From: Verrucomicrobiales bacterium
GTDB lineage: Bacteria; Verrucomicrobiota; Verrucomicrobiia; Methylacidiphilales; JAAUTS01
Direction of reading: 5' to 3'
Length of the DNA stretch: 64,000 nucleotides
NCBI GenBank assembly: GCA_031256975.1
Contig: JAIRPN010000017.1
Location: 40,391 to 104,390, forward strand
Part shown: piece by piece, positions 31,801 to 41,013 of the stretch
How positions within the stretch are numbered: the stretch's first letter is position 1
How the letters are laid out: every line of letters begins with the position of its first letter
Position numbers and translations under genes: made by a program
The notes under the pieces: generated by a model
Told to the model about the DNA's origin: nothing
The model's database searches: none
What the model saw: the letters and a program-made list of their open reading frames with translations, nothing else

Positions 31801-34800
31801 GCCAACAGCGGTACTTTGATCACCGGGGTGAATGACACGTTGGGCCGGACGGCTGAGCTCGCCATTAGCGGCTCTGCCACTGTGGATCTGAACGGTAAGA
31901 ACCAGACTATCGGTTCCTTGGACGGTACTGCCGGTGGTGTCCTGAATTTCAATAGCGGCAGCCTGGCCATTAGCGGCAGCAATGGTAACAGTACCAGCAA
32001 TGGCGTGTTGACGGGAAGCGGTGCTCTGACGGTACAAAGCAACACGCTAACCGTGAACGGTGCCAACAGCGGTTTAAGTGCAGTGGTCACCATTGATCAA
32101 CCGGCCACTGTGGTCATCAACGATGCGCAAGGCTTGGGCAGAGGCGCGATTGTGGATACGGGCTTGTTGAAGATTGATGCCGCCTCGGGCACGCTTGCCA
32201 ATGACATCAGCAGCAGCGGCACGGTGTCGTTGGTCAACGGTGCCAATATCACTGTTAGCGGCAGCAATTCGGCTTTCATCGGCAATTGGAGCATTGACGC
32301 TAATGGTAATCTGCGTGCGATTGATGCGTTGGGCTTGGGCAATGGCAGCGTGACCGACAGCGGTACATTGACCTTGGGCGGCTCATCGGATTGGGCTCTC
32401 AACACAGCCAATGTGATCAGCGGCAGTGGCATGTTGGTGAAGGATGACGCCAACACGGTCACCATCAATCACGCCAATAGCTACAGCGGTGGCACGCAAA
32501 TCAATAGTGGCACCTTGAAGTTGACGGATTTGCAGGGTACCGGTACTGGTGCCGTATTGAATAATGGCGGGCTGGATTTGGCTGCCGGCGGCACTTACGC
32601 CAACACTATCAGCGGCACCGGTGTGAATACGATCAGCGGTTCCACGGTTACCATTAGCGGCAGCAACACGGCGTTTAGCGGCACTTGGAGCGTGACCGGT
32701 GCGGGCGTGGTGACCACGCAGGACAATTTGGGTTTGGCGGCGGTCGATATTACGGATGGCGGCATTCTCTCATTGTTGCCGGCGAGTGGCGGCTGGAATT
32801 TCGATAATGCGTTGACCGGCAGCGGTACCTTGTATGCGACTTTCAGCGACACGACCGGAGCGTTTGATTTCACCGCCAACAGCGGTACCAGCTTTGCCGG
32901 TACGGTGGAGCTTGGCACCGGCAGTTTCAATTTGTCCGGGCAAAATACCCTGGCGTTGAGTCATGCCACTCTGCAAGTTGACGATGGTAATATCACCACG
33001 GTTGGCATCGGCACGCAGAATATCGGCGGCATGACTTTCAACGGCGGCAAGGTGGTTTTCAATGTGAACGTGCCCGCCGAATTACAGGCCACCACCTTCA
33101 TTACCACGGATACCCTGGCGCTGCTTTCCGGCTCGGTTGGCGTGAACATGGCGAATTTTGACCACGACCCGGTTGCGCCGACCAATCTGAATTTGCTCGA
33201 TCAGGACAACGGCAACCCGGTTGTGCAATTAATCGCCGCCAACACGGTGGTTGGCGGGGCCGGGAATCTGGCACTGATTGATACGGTGAGTGGTTCGGCC
33301 ATTGCGATTGACGGCGCCACGGCCACCCAGGTCACCATTAGCGAGGGTGGCACGGCGGTGGCGAACGGTTATTACAACTACGGTCTGACCACCGGCGCAG
33401 GTTCGGTGGACGACGGATTGTATGTCAGTTACATCCTGCGCGAATTGGATGTCTATGCCGGACAGGTTGTAACACTGGACAATACCACGGCCATGGATAA
33501 TGAATTATCGGCCTATGTCACCGGTTCCGGCGGACTGAACATCAATGCCGGACCCAAGGGCCTGATCATCCTGAGCGGCAGTAATGATTACTACGGTGCG
33601 ACCACGGTTCTCAGCGGTACGCTGATGGTGGGCAATCTCAACGGCGACCAGATTTTCGCCAACAGCGAGGCGATGATCATCCATGACGGGGCGGCACTTG
33701 ATCTCAATGATCAGGACGAAATCGTCAACGATCTGCAAAGTGTCGGTGGCAATGGAGCGACAGTGGTTACCGGCAGCGCAACGCTAACGGTGAACAGCAC
33801 GGTGAACACCGCGTTCAATGGCGCCGTGGATGGCGCTAACGGCGAACTGGTGAAGACTGGCTCAGCCGCGTTGGATTTGAGCAGTGCGGTTGCGATTTCA
33901 CTCAAGGGCGTGACAGTTTGTGATGGTGATCTGGAAATGGGCGCCACTGCCCATGTGGTGGCGGATGCCAATCCCGTTGTTACCATGCAGGGCGGTACTG
34001 CCGGATTCAACGGCAGCCAGTTGACCGGCAATGGCGATCTGATTGTGGCTAATAACGGCGGAACTTCGACCTTGAACCTGAGTAATATGAATGTCACTGC
34101 GACCGGCGGCGACCTGATTAACATCGAGAATGGCAGCCAACTGACCGCCAATGTGAATAACAGCATCCTGGCTGGTGATATCATCGCCAGCGCGGCAGAT
34201 AACAGCACCTTGAATTTACTGAACAACAGTTCATTGACCGGCAAGATCGACCCGCTCAACGTAAATATCGACAATACTTCGGTGTGGAACGTGACTGCCA
34301 GTTCCTCGGTGCTGCAACTTAATAACAACGGGTTGGTGGATTTTGTTACCGATGGCAACTACAACAAGACGCTAACAATGACAGGTCTCAGTGGCAATGG
34401 CAGCTTCGGCATGAACGTTAGCGTGGCTACCAGCAAGAGCGACTTCCTGCGTATTAATGGTACTGCGCAGGGTAGTTTTGACGTGATCATCAAGCGCAGC
34501 CCTGCCGACCAATTGGTGGTGGTGCCGCAATTGGAAATACCAATGGTTTACGTGCAGAATGATGGCGGTGTCACTTTCAATGGCAGCACCGATGTAGGAG
34601 CTCGCAGCGCCCACCTGCAACTAGGAGATTTGAATGGCAATAACATGGACGAATGGTTCTTGGTGCTGGCTCCTGACAGTACCCCGGGCGGCGGCGGTTC
34701 GGCTGTGCTGGCCTCGGCAGCTTCGCGCGAACTGGCGTGGTTTGACAATAATACGCTGGTCAAACGCATGGGCGATTTGCACATGGATCAAAACGGCCAT

Positions 34801-35622
34801 GACTGGGATGTCTGGGTGCAGAGCTACGGCTCCCAATACAACATTGGCAGCAAGGTGACCGGTCATACATGGGAGTTAATGACCTATGGAGTGAATATTG
34901 GCGCGGACAAAGCCTGGAACATCGACAAGCGCAATACCCTCTACACAGGTGTGTTCGGCGGTTATGACAGCGGTGACCTGGATCTCAAGCAGAACGGTGG
35001 CAATGGCAGCAATGATGCCTATTCCTTGGGCTTCTATGGCACATGGATTCATGACACTGGCTGGTATGCCGATTGGGTGGGCAAGACGCAGTATTATAGC
35101 AATAGCTTCAAGGCTTATGATGACAGCTTTAACAAGACCACGGGTGATTATGACAACTGGGCCGTGGGCACCAGTCTGGAGTTTGGTCGCCAGTTCCGAT
35201 TCAAGGATGGTTGGTTTGCCGAGCCGCAAGTGCAGGCGAGTTATGTGCATTTCTTCGGTGGCAGCTACACCACGGGCGGAGACAATGTCTTTGGCGTCAA
35301 CTTACAGGATCAGGATGTGATGCAAATCCGCTTTGGTTCATTGCTGGGACGCAATATCCAACTGACTCCGAGCAATGCTGCTTCATTTATCCAGCCTTAC
35401 GTGAAGATCTTTGGTGTGGAACAGGTGAGCACCGGCGGTGCGGTGAGCAGCGGTCCGGATAGCTGGAATCCAAACTTTGACGGCGCCTCCGCCATCATCG
35501 GCACCGGCATGATCTGGCAGATTGGCCCTGATGATCAGCTGCACCTGGATTACGAGGCCCAGTTTTCAGACAAATATACCAAACCCTTCGGTATCAACTT
35601 CGGTTACAGGCACCAGTTCTAA
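16864..35622 (+). CDS. Giant autotransporter (type V secretion), 6252 residues
   Basis: One uninterrupted frame of 18.8 kb. Residues 1-60 are an extended signal sequence: a long charged N-region, then the core TSVCLLVLLLLSEIAV. Residues about 80-2235 are POMP-like beta-helix repeats built on GGAIY...SNT units. From about 2250 passenger-associated repeats follow (first: GTLTLNANNTYTGTT, later NGTSNYTGGTQVEAG). Within 2800-5460 a large module recurs five times, each marked by an LLQQDE/LLDQDN-like block. Residues about 5976-6252 form the 12-strand beta-barrel translocator (starting HDWDVWVQSYGSQY, ending FGYRHQF with terminal Phe). The passenger should be a fibre hundreds of nanometres long exposed at the outer membrane. 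No PEP-CTERM signal is present. A receiver-only regulator gene precedes it. Confidence 0.92.
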   Translation: MEYWHVNFWKKQFCSIIDVIGSGGYCCKVVIKKNTSVCLLVLLLLSEIAVTRGQTVINTRSVIPVNSGSVFDSGTDSIIIAAPSFAGSGGAVLVNDGGTLSLAGNVAFSGNTVTGAGGNGGAVALGANTAIVLSGGTLMFSNNQSVGGSGGAIYSAADVAVSGSGNLVLVQSNTSNLSGGAIYSGGGIIISGSLGGMLFADNYTSGKGGVMRANNGGITITNLANGGDFIIRNNTSGTGNSSTTVTTAAGALSATGTVLINGNYDNLVFRDNIGSQGAAIYSDSNVTISGELASILMTSNTAFNRQETADGATGGSGFRLGGGGGGVIYAKGSVTISNTLAGGGRLEISNNRAFSDGGAIFALGSINILGNYTDIIMTSNTAAGSLGTTNNPAMGGVLRTGSGGAAGVATGNNVVIDTVTTGSMVMRDNTAENFGGVIDAALGTGIIIKGTYGAISVTGNTNTRSAGGAWAAANDVLVDVYTSGTFEMSRNTAVSGGGAIVGYYSDATIRGTYGAIRFDSNVSSGSGALAASSGGFAGGAIVTASNFVFTPNVVSGIEFTNNAANYGGALATGNAGNLVFGGTSAWVLFDSNTANYNNGLGGAIYAGNGGLAISNTTGWLKFSRNISGNSGGAIYTAGTLTMNGSYGDLVFDSNTTSVNAAHGGAIYAGRLNFSPAAASGSLAFTNNRAGGSGGAIYVNAGGIAIGGSYGGLFISSNTSASTAANTGGGAFYAANAASGSIAISGSYGRMEITDNQAAGNGGAFYATGSGGIDIEAIVDGTLSVSRNAGNTGGAFYANAGGVVIGGTYGGLQISENTAVTSNGGAIYSAGTITISGNYGAGGILVDSNTAGAVGGAFYSGKDVIISATTTGSLAFTNNTSGAGANNYGGVIYAAGNILVDGSYAGLLVQNNLARNGSGGALFSNGGTLAIVGNYGVGGILVDSNTSSNSGGGLYGGNIAVNAVTSGTMAITNNTAVTSGGALYASSSIFIGGQYAGIKIDSNKVTGASAKGGALYAGGNVTVSATDDFSLINNTASGDGGGIYSGGTYTMTGSYGAITFGTNYSGGNGGAINASKDIIISATVGGDFLVNSNTAATNGGAFYAGGTTTITGNYGSILFANNAANTNGGAIYSGSGVNIGVVSGGTLLFTSNTAKSGGAISTAPTSGSSGIVISSTVASLVFLNNSSTSAAAADGGGAIYAFGGTGVSITGSYGNILINSNTSASYGGFITTNASGSTYGVTIDTVTGGTMEISKNYANTQSGGAINTQMMVIRGTYGGILIDSNTTAGVTGGALNASKDILFGDANSVFGAVTISNNYAKSNGGAFNATGNIAIDGLYGGLLIQSNTSGGNGGAFSSGSSITISGSYGSLLMQNNTTGTGMIYGGVMYANRGDINILGTYGTGGITIDSNKAGGSGGALMASTGNIIINVTTSGALAITNNRGGTTNAAGNLGGALAAGANSIFISGTYGNLLIGSNTATSSGGAFVTGKDTLFNVVSDGALTITSNTAGGVGGAIYSSGSIASSSTISGTFAVTNNLSGTASTANGGAFWSGSGIAIDGLYGGLLIQSNTSGGNGGAFYNNNGGIAITGSYGSIRIDSNKALAGKGGAFYSAGSVIISATDDFYLINNSASGDAGGIYAGGSYAMTGSYGGIWIQSNTSGGNGGAINAASDISINTTVGGTMMVSSNRAASNGGAFYSSGNITVSGSYGVIFIDSNTAGGNGGAIYAGRNILISATTGGLLAITKNRGNGSSGGGGLFSSGSIYIDGDYSGLLMQSNTAGTSAGGAMVASHVSLGYITIAGNYGAEGIKIDSNYAATSGGASYSAKDTLITANSTGTLFFTNNIANASGGAFYAGGALTLGGSYGSMVMDSNKSVTNGGAIYTGSNLTIGATSGSLAITRNSSGQGGALYGGVVSLTGSYSGILIDSNTAATNGGAIYGSNVILNVVNNGNFAITNNIVTGSSNAGGGAIYSSGSVVISSTVDGTLAITGNSAQQGGAIYSRGDMAIGGSYGAINISQNKSSSSGGAFSSSNGNLSISATAGSLLIQSNTAAGAAGALGTTGGTNRINITGSYGNIEISSNRAGGNGGVLYTGNFNLDSLSSGSLTVTNNYAAGWGGAFNAGSTMTIAGTYGSVFINSNTATVNGGAAYAGSMLSLNLTAPTIQINNNKGNGQGGAFYAGAFSLNLGDSSTLTAGGNTASSDANGGFLYASSGSMLFNIGNNSIAVIGDANSVANHADSIAAANGNINLYKQGQGTLTLNANNTYTGTTFAQAGKLLVNGAQASVSTTVSSGAVLGGTGTISGSVNVGSGGTITGGDIGSYGKLTVGNLSFDSGAIGYFDLSTPYVWNGNVNTWIASTGRITAANGTVIQVDGNNLSGGLYHLMSYSSTLVADYNALQNVGWSLNLGAATGMDPSKVYVQTQKQGEINLVYLDNDTVINYWDGPALTISGTIGGSLNDGVIQGGSGTWQAFSSGGTYGNSNWTTGSGSLNAAWQQYGYAMFGYAAPGQNPATVVQGGTVTVDKLLGDITASGMSFVANGYLIQSGSIILGGTDNANLNVSGSYGTAISATIASVLTGTAGIIKTGTDTLVLTASNNYQGNTEVQSGTLRLTNAGAGSSGTMTIDANALVDLAFGGTFANNMTGSGTTQVSGSLVTIGGSNTQSFWNIVSGGAALVSQQSNLGNGSITNNGTLLVNANNNWNFINTLTGSGLLDVNLVSVSNTFTISGTQPGFTGTAKLSNSSYTLTGSNFYDASLISSTNNKMTVGTGSNHVGNFIFNTGTVRFDIAGSGSRANGWIDTNTLDYGSGTSFVQIDRNLISGSGAPGSTPLLQQDEGTGRQLINALAASGNLSNLKLVDQNGVAISGSNITSTIVQSAVITATGYYDVTLNSTGSIGSGAGLYLDTKLTRLDLLAGRTTVLASDTTSPAGANDMKAQITGAGSLTINAARAIWLMNGSNSYTGFTTVQSGTLVMGANQALGNTQYLNIASGAVLDMNGFSETTATFAQSLIPNLVSGWLNIHNSSTLTLTGNASNAYIVAGYSAGQSGTITVDGAASQLNAGQLMLGFHGNGRLDVTNGGVVNLLPGTFYIGGADGATGITNVSGTGSRINAGSIVIGTDGTPNVGSSGTLNVSNGAVVTSTSGIYVGTNGNETNVVTVNINGVGSLISATNGSLEIGDSSLATFNVGGGARVEAKDVYVGFYGDDSSAVLNLNGGVLAVSNTLTRGDGSLGGTINFNSGTLQAMGSGNMTVSGFTNGDGLVIQNGGAYLDTNGHNINVAADSGFHGSGTGGLYKINSGTLTLNGTSNYTGGTQVEAGALVLATAANSSATAIGAGTLNVFSNAAAYVAPSLAGNYTFGNILAGGGLFDVNLAAASNAFAFSGSGMTDAFTGTVNFHNAIYTLTQSDFNAATVISSTGNTLIVGTGSNKTNNFTFSGGTVQFDLSGTGSRANGWIDTGALALNSGAVQINPGLLGVSGSAPLLQQDDRGFNRQLINALTVSGSAGNLKLYDMSGNQITSTSTVTSGYLQLSSTPSFSGTVATGYYTGIGLTSDANGLYVGSGVLVRLDLATGKTTIFTSDTNNPALGDEFHAQITGAGNLRVAAADVITINQSSLGNNSYTGITTAASGSLRLGTNTALGNTARLDILNGATVDINGKTQGVGYVTGSAGSTLLLNGGTLNGSTSNSWQLDGLVDASTGSARISYGSAAINIGNTGTDARMLLGGKSVLVGSGIASIGNAAGSNGSVTVSGSAFWNDGNQIRVGYSGTGSLDIIQSGSVTGADTRLGYLAGGSGTLHVGDNAYLSTQQLHVGENGKGSLTVDGNGRVVVNTGFIIGQFAGSQGSVTISDNGQITLSNFGSYIGASGSGSLTISGSGKLNTAAEGAIGWQATGSGTVVVQDNGSWQLGSQLLVGGAGVGNLLISGSGKVTNLAGYIGGDDEVSGGTGAVTVNGFATWQNNDSLYIGYNGSGTLTIAGSGTVNAPAVYFGANGGNGALNLNGGILSTGVMARTGGSGTATFNSGTLRATGNNASFITGFASGALNIANGGAFIDSQNFNIGVAANNGFTGVGVLTKLGSGTLTLNGTSNYSGGTQVEAGSLVLATAANSSTAAIGSGTLAIGASAAAYVAPTVSVANYTFANDLSGGGLFDVNLFAASNTFTLTGNSAAFTGTANFRKSLYTLANGDFNNATVISSAGNKMIVGSGSNKTGNFTFNSGTVQFDISGGGPKANGWIDTGVLTLTSGAVEIDPSLMGSINTVPLLQQDDGGARIQLINASNVIGSVGSLDLLNLSGSSIKNVGFTSGIVQGGGTVATGYYAGASLTQDANGLYVSSGVLTRLDLHTGTTTVFASDTVPPTGGDDMKAQITGGGNLAINASNSIALTNSNNSYSGTTFVNTGTLVAGNNHVLGDTALLDLASVFDLNGKTQAIGALSGSNGSTLNLHGGNLTISGSNGNSLSNGTLTGGGTLTVQSNTLTVNGANSGLGAQVNINQPATVVINNVQGIGNGAVTDNGLLLVDGASGTLANKFGGNGTVSLDNGSNITVNGSNAGFSGTWNIADSVAALTASSTANLGTAQVVINGTFNMDNANNQILSNVISGSGWFVKNAAGNLAINQANSGFSGTTIINGGTLTLGNLLGTGTGNVINDSVLNLATGGSYANNVSGSGTNVISGNGVTIGGSNTQAAWNMTGSGTMTSQNNLGVSGSTKVNIAGGDLSLLFGGTDYQFNQQLTGSNGTLLVQNSGTFGFGAATGTNYHGAVELQDNQFELSGSNTLVLSHATLVIGDNNFTNVGSGTQSIGNLTMQSGSMQFTLANTGTSAEGIVKTGTLNIGNTVLVIDTTNFGNSTLPLLQQDEGTSIKLVDYTALLGNTQISGTNLVDQNGNELGNSTQLGIVQSSATTAIGTYDFAATASGGSLNLAYTLTNLNLLAGQTTVLDNDIANAILHGADELHASITGTGNLQIDATHSITLNGANSYSGTTFANSGTLITGVNDTLGRTAELAISGSATVDLNGKNQTIGSLDGTAGGVLNFNSGSLAISGSNGNSTSNGVLTGSGALTVQSNTLTVNGANSGLSAVVTIDQPATVVINDAQGLGRGAIVDTGLLKIDAASGTLANDISSSGTVSLVNGANITVSGSNSAFIGNWSIDANGNLRAIDALGLGNGSVTDSGTLTLGGSSDWALNTANVISGSGMLVKDDANTVTINHANSYSGGTQINSGTLKLTDLQGTGTGAVLNNGGLDLAAGGTYANTISGTGVNTISGSTVTISGSNTAFSGTWSVTGAGVVTTQDNLGLAAVDITDGGILSLLPASGGWNFDNALTGSGTLYATFSDTTGAFDFTANSGTSFAGTVELGTGSFNLSGQNTLALSHATLQVDDGNITTVGIGTQNIGGMTFNGGKVVFNVNVPAELQATTFITTDTLALLSGSVGVNMANFDHDPVAPTNLNLLDQDNGNPVVQLIAANTVVGGAGNLALIDTVSGSAIAIDGATATQVTISEGGTAVANGYYNYGLTTGAGSVDDGLYVSYILRELDVYAGQVVTLDNTTAMDNELSAYVTGSGGLNINAGPKGLIILSGSNDYYGATTVLSGTLMVGNLNGDQIFANSEAMIIHDGAALDLNDQDEIVNDLQSVGGNGATVVTGSATLTVNSTVNTAFNGAVDGANGELVKTGSAALDLSSAVAISLKGVTVCDGDLEMGATAHVVADANPVVTMQGGTAGFNGSQLTGNGDLIVANNGGTSTLNLSNMNVTATGGDLINIENGSQLTANVNNSILAGDIIASAADNSTLNLLNNSSLTGKIDPLNVNIDNTSVWNVTASSSVLQLNNNGLVDFVTDGNYNKTLTMTGLSGNGSFGMNVSVATSKSDFLRINGTAQGSFDVIIKRSPADQLVVVPQLEIPMVYVQNDGGVTFNGSTDVGARSAHLQLGDLNGNNMDEWFLVLAPDSTPGGGGSAVLASAASRELAWFDNNTLVKRMGDLHMDQNGHDWDVWVQSYGSQYNIGSKVTGHTWELMTYGVNIGADKAWNIDKRNTLYTGVFGGYDSGDLDLKQNGGNGSNDAYSLGFYGTWIHDTGWYADWVGKTQYYSNSFKAYDDSFNKTTGDYDNWAVGTSLEFGRQFRFKDGWFAEPQVQASYVHFFGGSYTTGGDNVFGVNLQDQDVMQIRFGSLLGRNIQLTPSNAASFIQPYVKIFGVEQVSTGGAVSSGPDSWNPNFDGASAIIGTGMIWQIGPDDQLHLDYEAQFSDKYTKPFGINFGYRHQF
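25270..33240 (+). repeat. Five large in-frame modules within the giant autotransporter gene
   Basis: A diagnostic block encoding a WIDT/KTGTL start, a hydrophobic strand and an LLQQD-type turn recurs near 25270, 27230, 29560, 31320 and 33090. The period varies between about 1.75 and 2.3 kb. Each module also carries YTGTT/YSGTT repeats and a VLxRLDLxTGxTTVxxSD-like block. The fifth copy is the most diverged (LLDQDNGNPVVQL). Shorter near-identical runs of about 70 bp occur in the POMP part at 20859 and 21529, and about 45 bp at 30268 and 32035. Confidence 0.75.
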
Positions 35623-35668
35623 TCGATAATAGTAAGTTATTAACCAAGGTTCGTACCTGTCAAAAAAT

Positions 35669-35688
35669 ATCCCTTGCCAAAAAGGGAT
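35669..35688. terminator. Short hairpin after the autotransporter gene
   Basis: ATCCCTTGCCAAAAAGGGAT forms a 7-bp stem with a 6-nt loop, 47 bp after the autotransporter stop. Only three T follow, so it is a weak candidate for a rho-independent terminator. It lies just before the operator and start of the ArsR gene. Confidence 0.4.
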
Positions 35689-35701
35689 TTGCGTGAAATA
35701 T

Positions 35702-35717
35702 TTAACCATATGGTTAA
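35702..35717. promoter_or_regulatory. Probable ArsR-family operator palindrome
   Basis: TTAACCATATGGTTAA is a perfect 16-bp palindrome that contains the start codon of the ArsR-type gene (ATG 35710). Palindromes at the start of such genes commonly serve as autoregulatory operators; binding here would block both transcription and the start region. Confidence 0.6.
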
Positions 35718-36078
35718 GTATTCATCTGCTGCACTGGACCGCACTTTTGCCGCGTTGGCTGATCCGACCCGGCGCCGCATCTTGGAAAGATTGTCGCATG
35801 GGGAAAGCTGTGTGACTGATATTGCCAAACCTTACCGCATGTCCTTGCCGGCGGTGTCGAAGCATTTGAACGTTTTGGAAAACGCCGGGCTGATCAAGCG
35901 CCAGCGTGACGGGCGGGTACACCGCTTGCAATTGCAGGCGGAACCGATGCGCAGGGCGCAGCAATGGATCGAGGAATACCGCCGTTTCTGGGAACAGAGT
36001 TTTGATCGATTGGAAAATTATCTCCAAGAACTGCAGGCCGAGGAGAACAACGGAGACAAACATGAGCATAAGGAATGA
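35710..36078 (+). CDS. ArsR-family transcriptional regulator
   Basis: A 122-residue winged-helix repressor. FAALADPTRRRILERLSHGESCVTDIA followed by LPAVSKHLNVLENAGLIKRQRDGR is the classic ArsR helix-turn-helix and wing. No metal-binding ELCVCDL motif is seen, so it belongs to the non-metal SdpR-like group that commonly precedes AHSA1/SRPBCC genes. The start chosen aligns with the domain and lies in a palindromic operator. The 3' end overlaps the next gene by 17 bp. Confidence 0.9.
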   Translation: MVKYSSAALDRTFAALADPTRRRILERLSHGESCVTDIAKPYRMSLPAVSKHLNVLENAGLIKRQRDGRVHRLQLQAEPMRRAQQWIEEYRRFWEQSFDRLENYLQELQAEENNGDKHEHKE

Positions 36079-36529
36079 TTCAGCAGTGTTGGCCGGGTAC
36101 CGTCTGCAGGTAAGCCGGGTAATTAACGCGCCCTGCCGCCTGGTGTACCGGGCCTGGACCGAGCCGAAACAAATGGTGCAGTGGTTCAGCCCGGAGGATG
36201 TGAAGTGTCATAGTGTGGAGGCCGAGGTGAAGGTTGGCGGGGCCTACCGTATTCACATGATTGCCTCGAAAGGCGACTGTATTGCGGTTGGCAATTACCG
36301 TGAGATCGTGCCGGACAAACGCCTGCAATTCACTTGGAATCGTGAAGACGGTGGTGTGACGGGTACGGTGGTGACGGTGGAATTTGAAGACTTGGGGAAA
36401 TCCACACGCCTGACCCTGACACATGAAGGCTTTGAGAACGAGGAAGACCGCGATGATCACAACGAAGGCTGGAGTTCGGCAGTTGAGAAATTTGGCGGCA
36501 TGATGGAGCAACACAAGATCAAGGAATAA
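36062..36529 (+). CDS. SRPBCC/AHSA1-domain protein
   Basis: A 155-residue protein with one AHSA1 (Activator of Hsp90 ATPase homologue 1-like) fold, a START-like hydrophobic cavity. Typical blocks are VSRVINAPCRLVYRAWTEPKQMVQWFSPE, GGAYRIHM and TRLTLTHEGF. The ATG at 36062 overlaps the regulator gene, giving translational coupling. The ligand is unknown; such proteins occur in ArsR-controlled small operons. Three bases separate it from the next gene. Confidence 0.88.
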   Translation: MSIRNDSAVLAGYRLQVSRVINAPCRLVYRAWTEPKQMVQWFSPEDVKCHSVEAEVKVGGAYRIHMIASKGDCIAVGNYREIVPDKRLQFTWNREDGGVTGTVVTVEFEDLGKSTRLTLTHEGFENEEDRDDHNEGWSSAVEKFGGMMEQHKIKE

Positions 36530-36532
36530 TCC

Positions 36533-37417
36533 ATGAATACCAAACAAGCAGATTTCGTCGGCCAGCAATTTGTCATCACCCGTGAATTTTCCGCGCCGCG
36601 TGAATTGGTCTTCAAGGCCTGCACCGAGGCGAAGCATCTCGCCCAATGGTGGGGGCCGACCGGCTTTTCCACGCCGGTTTGCGAATGGGATGTCCGGCCC
36701 GGTGGAAAAATCAATGTGGTGATGCGTTCGCCCGATGGCGAGGATTACCCGATGGGCGGGGAAGTCCGCGAGGTGGTGCCGCCCGAGCGTTTGGTGACGA
36801 TGACGGGACTGACCGATGCCGACGGCAAGTTTGTATTCCAGTTCCTGCATACCATGACCTTGGAAGAACGTGCGGGCAAGACCAAGCTGACCATGCACTC
36901 GCGGGTCATCATGGCCACCCCGGACGCGGCACAGTGCATTGGCGGTTTCGAGGAGGGCATGACTCTGACTCTCGGGCGCCTGGCAGAACACTTGGAGCGG
37001 AAGACCGAACCCCTGGTGGTCGAGCGTGTGTTCAATGCACCGATTGAAAAAGTCTGGCGCGCCATCACCGACAAGGATGCGATGCGGGAATGGTATTTCG
37101 AACTGGCCGCCTTCAAGCCTGAAGTCGGATTTGAATTCGAGTTTACTGTCGAGCATGCCGGCATGAGTTATCATCACCTGTGTAAAATCACCGAAGTGAT
37201 TCCGCAAAAACGACTGGTCCATACCTGGCGTTACGCGGGACATCCGGGCAACTCGTCGGTCAGTTTTGATTTGCTGGCGGAGGGAAAGAAAACCCGTTTG
37301 CGTTTGACGCATACCGGTTTGGAAAGTTTCCCGGCCGGCGAGAGTTTCAAGCGCGAAAACTTCCAGAAAGGCTGGACCAGCTTGATTGGCGAAGAGTTGA
37401 AGAAATTTGTCGAATAA
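36533..37417 (+). CDS. Tandem SRPBCC/AHSA1 protein
   Basis: A 294-residue protein made of two AHSA1 domains. The first (residues 10-150) has ITREFSAPRELVFKACTEAKHLAQWWGP, the second (155-293) has VERVFNAPIEKVWRAITDKDAMREWYF. Single-domain proteins of about 150 residues are usual, so this is a fused duplication. It is the third gene of the ArsR operon. Its ligand or partner is unknown. Confidence 0.88.
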   Translation: MNTKQADFVGQQFVITREFSAPRELVFKACTEAKHLAQWWGPTGFSTPVCEWDVRPGGKINVVMRSPDGEDYPMGGEVREVVPPERLVTMTGLTDADGKFVFQFLHTMTLEERAGKTKLTMHSRVIMATPDAAQCIGGFEEGMTLTLGRLAEHLERKTEPLVVERVFNAPIEKVWRAITDKDAMREWYFELAAFKPEVGFEFEFTVEHAGMSYHHLCKITEVIPQKRLVHTWRYAGHPGNSSVSFDLLAEGKKTRLRLTHTGLESFPAGESFKRENFQKGWTSLIGEELKKFVE

Positions 37418-37433
37418 TACGAATCTTAATCAT

Positions 37434-37865
37434 ATGAAAATAAATAGTATCCAACCCTACCTGTTCTTCGATGGCCGCTGTGAAGAGGCGATCGAATTCT
37501 ATCGTAAAACCCTTGGCGCGGAAGTAACCATGCTGCTGCGTTTCAAGGATAGCCCCGAGGCTCCCAAGTCCGGCTGTCAACCACCGGTCGGCAGTGAGAA
37601 TAAAATCATGCATGCCAGTCTGCAAATCGGTGCCAGTACAATCCTGGCATCAGACGGGCGTTGCGGCGGGAATCCCAAATTCGAGGGCTTCTCCCTGTCA
37701 TTGACCGTGCCGAACGAGGCCGAGGCGGAACGCCAGTTCAAGGCCTTGTCCGAGGGCGGCACCGTGGAAATGCCGCTGGGAAAAACCTTCTTCTCGCCAA
37801 GCTTCGGCGTGGTGACTGACCGCTTTGATGTCAGTTGGATGGTTTACGTCCTGCCGTCGGCCTGA
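37434..37865 (+). CDS. VOC-family (PhnB-like) protein
   Basis: A 143-residue vicinal-oxygen-chelate protein of the PhnB/glyoxalase-like group. IQPYLFFDGRCEEAIEFYRKTLGAEVTMLLRF is the first beta-alpha-beta unit and GVVTDRFDVSWMVYV the last strand. It is 16 bp behind the AHSA1 gene and ends the ArsR operon. VOC proteins of this type often accompany AHSA1 proteins; enzymatic activity is unproven. Its stop is one base from the convergent beta-galactosidase stop. Confidence 0.88.
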   Translation: MKINSIQPYLFFDGRCEEAIEFYRKTLGAEVTMLLRFKDSPEAPKSGCQPPVGSENKIMHASLQIGASTILASDGRCGGNPKFEGFSLSLTVPNEAEAERQFKALSEGGTVEMPLGKTFFSPSFGVVTDRFDVSWMVYVLPSA

Positions 37866-37866
37866 C

Positions 37867-41007
<3,141 letters not shown>

Positions 41008-41013
41008 TTATTT

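Noticed and set aside
30547..32037. 496-codon minus-strand frame inside the autotransporter gene
   Set aside because: Antisense shadow of the repeat passenger; composition follows the plus-strand codon pattern.
36080..37312. 410-codon minus-strand frame opposite the AHSA1 genes
   Set aside because: The plus strand encodes two clear AHSA1 proteins; the minus frame has no domain.
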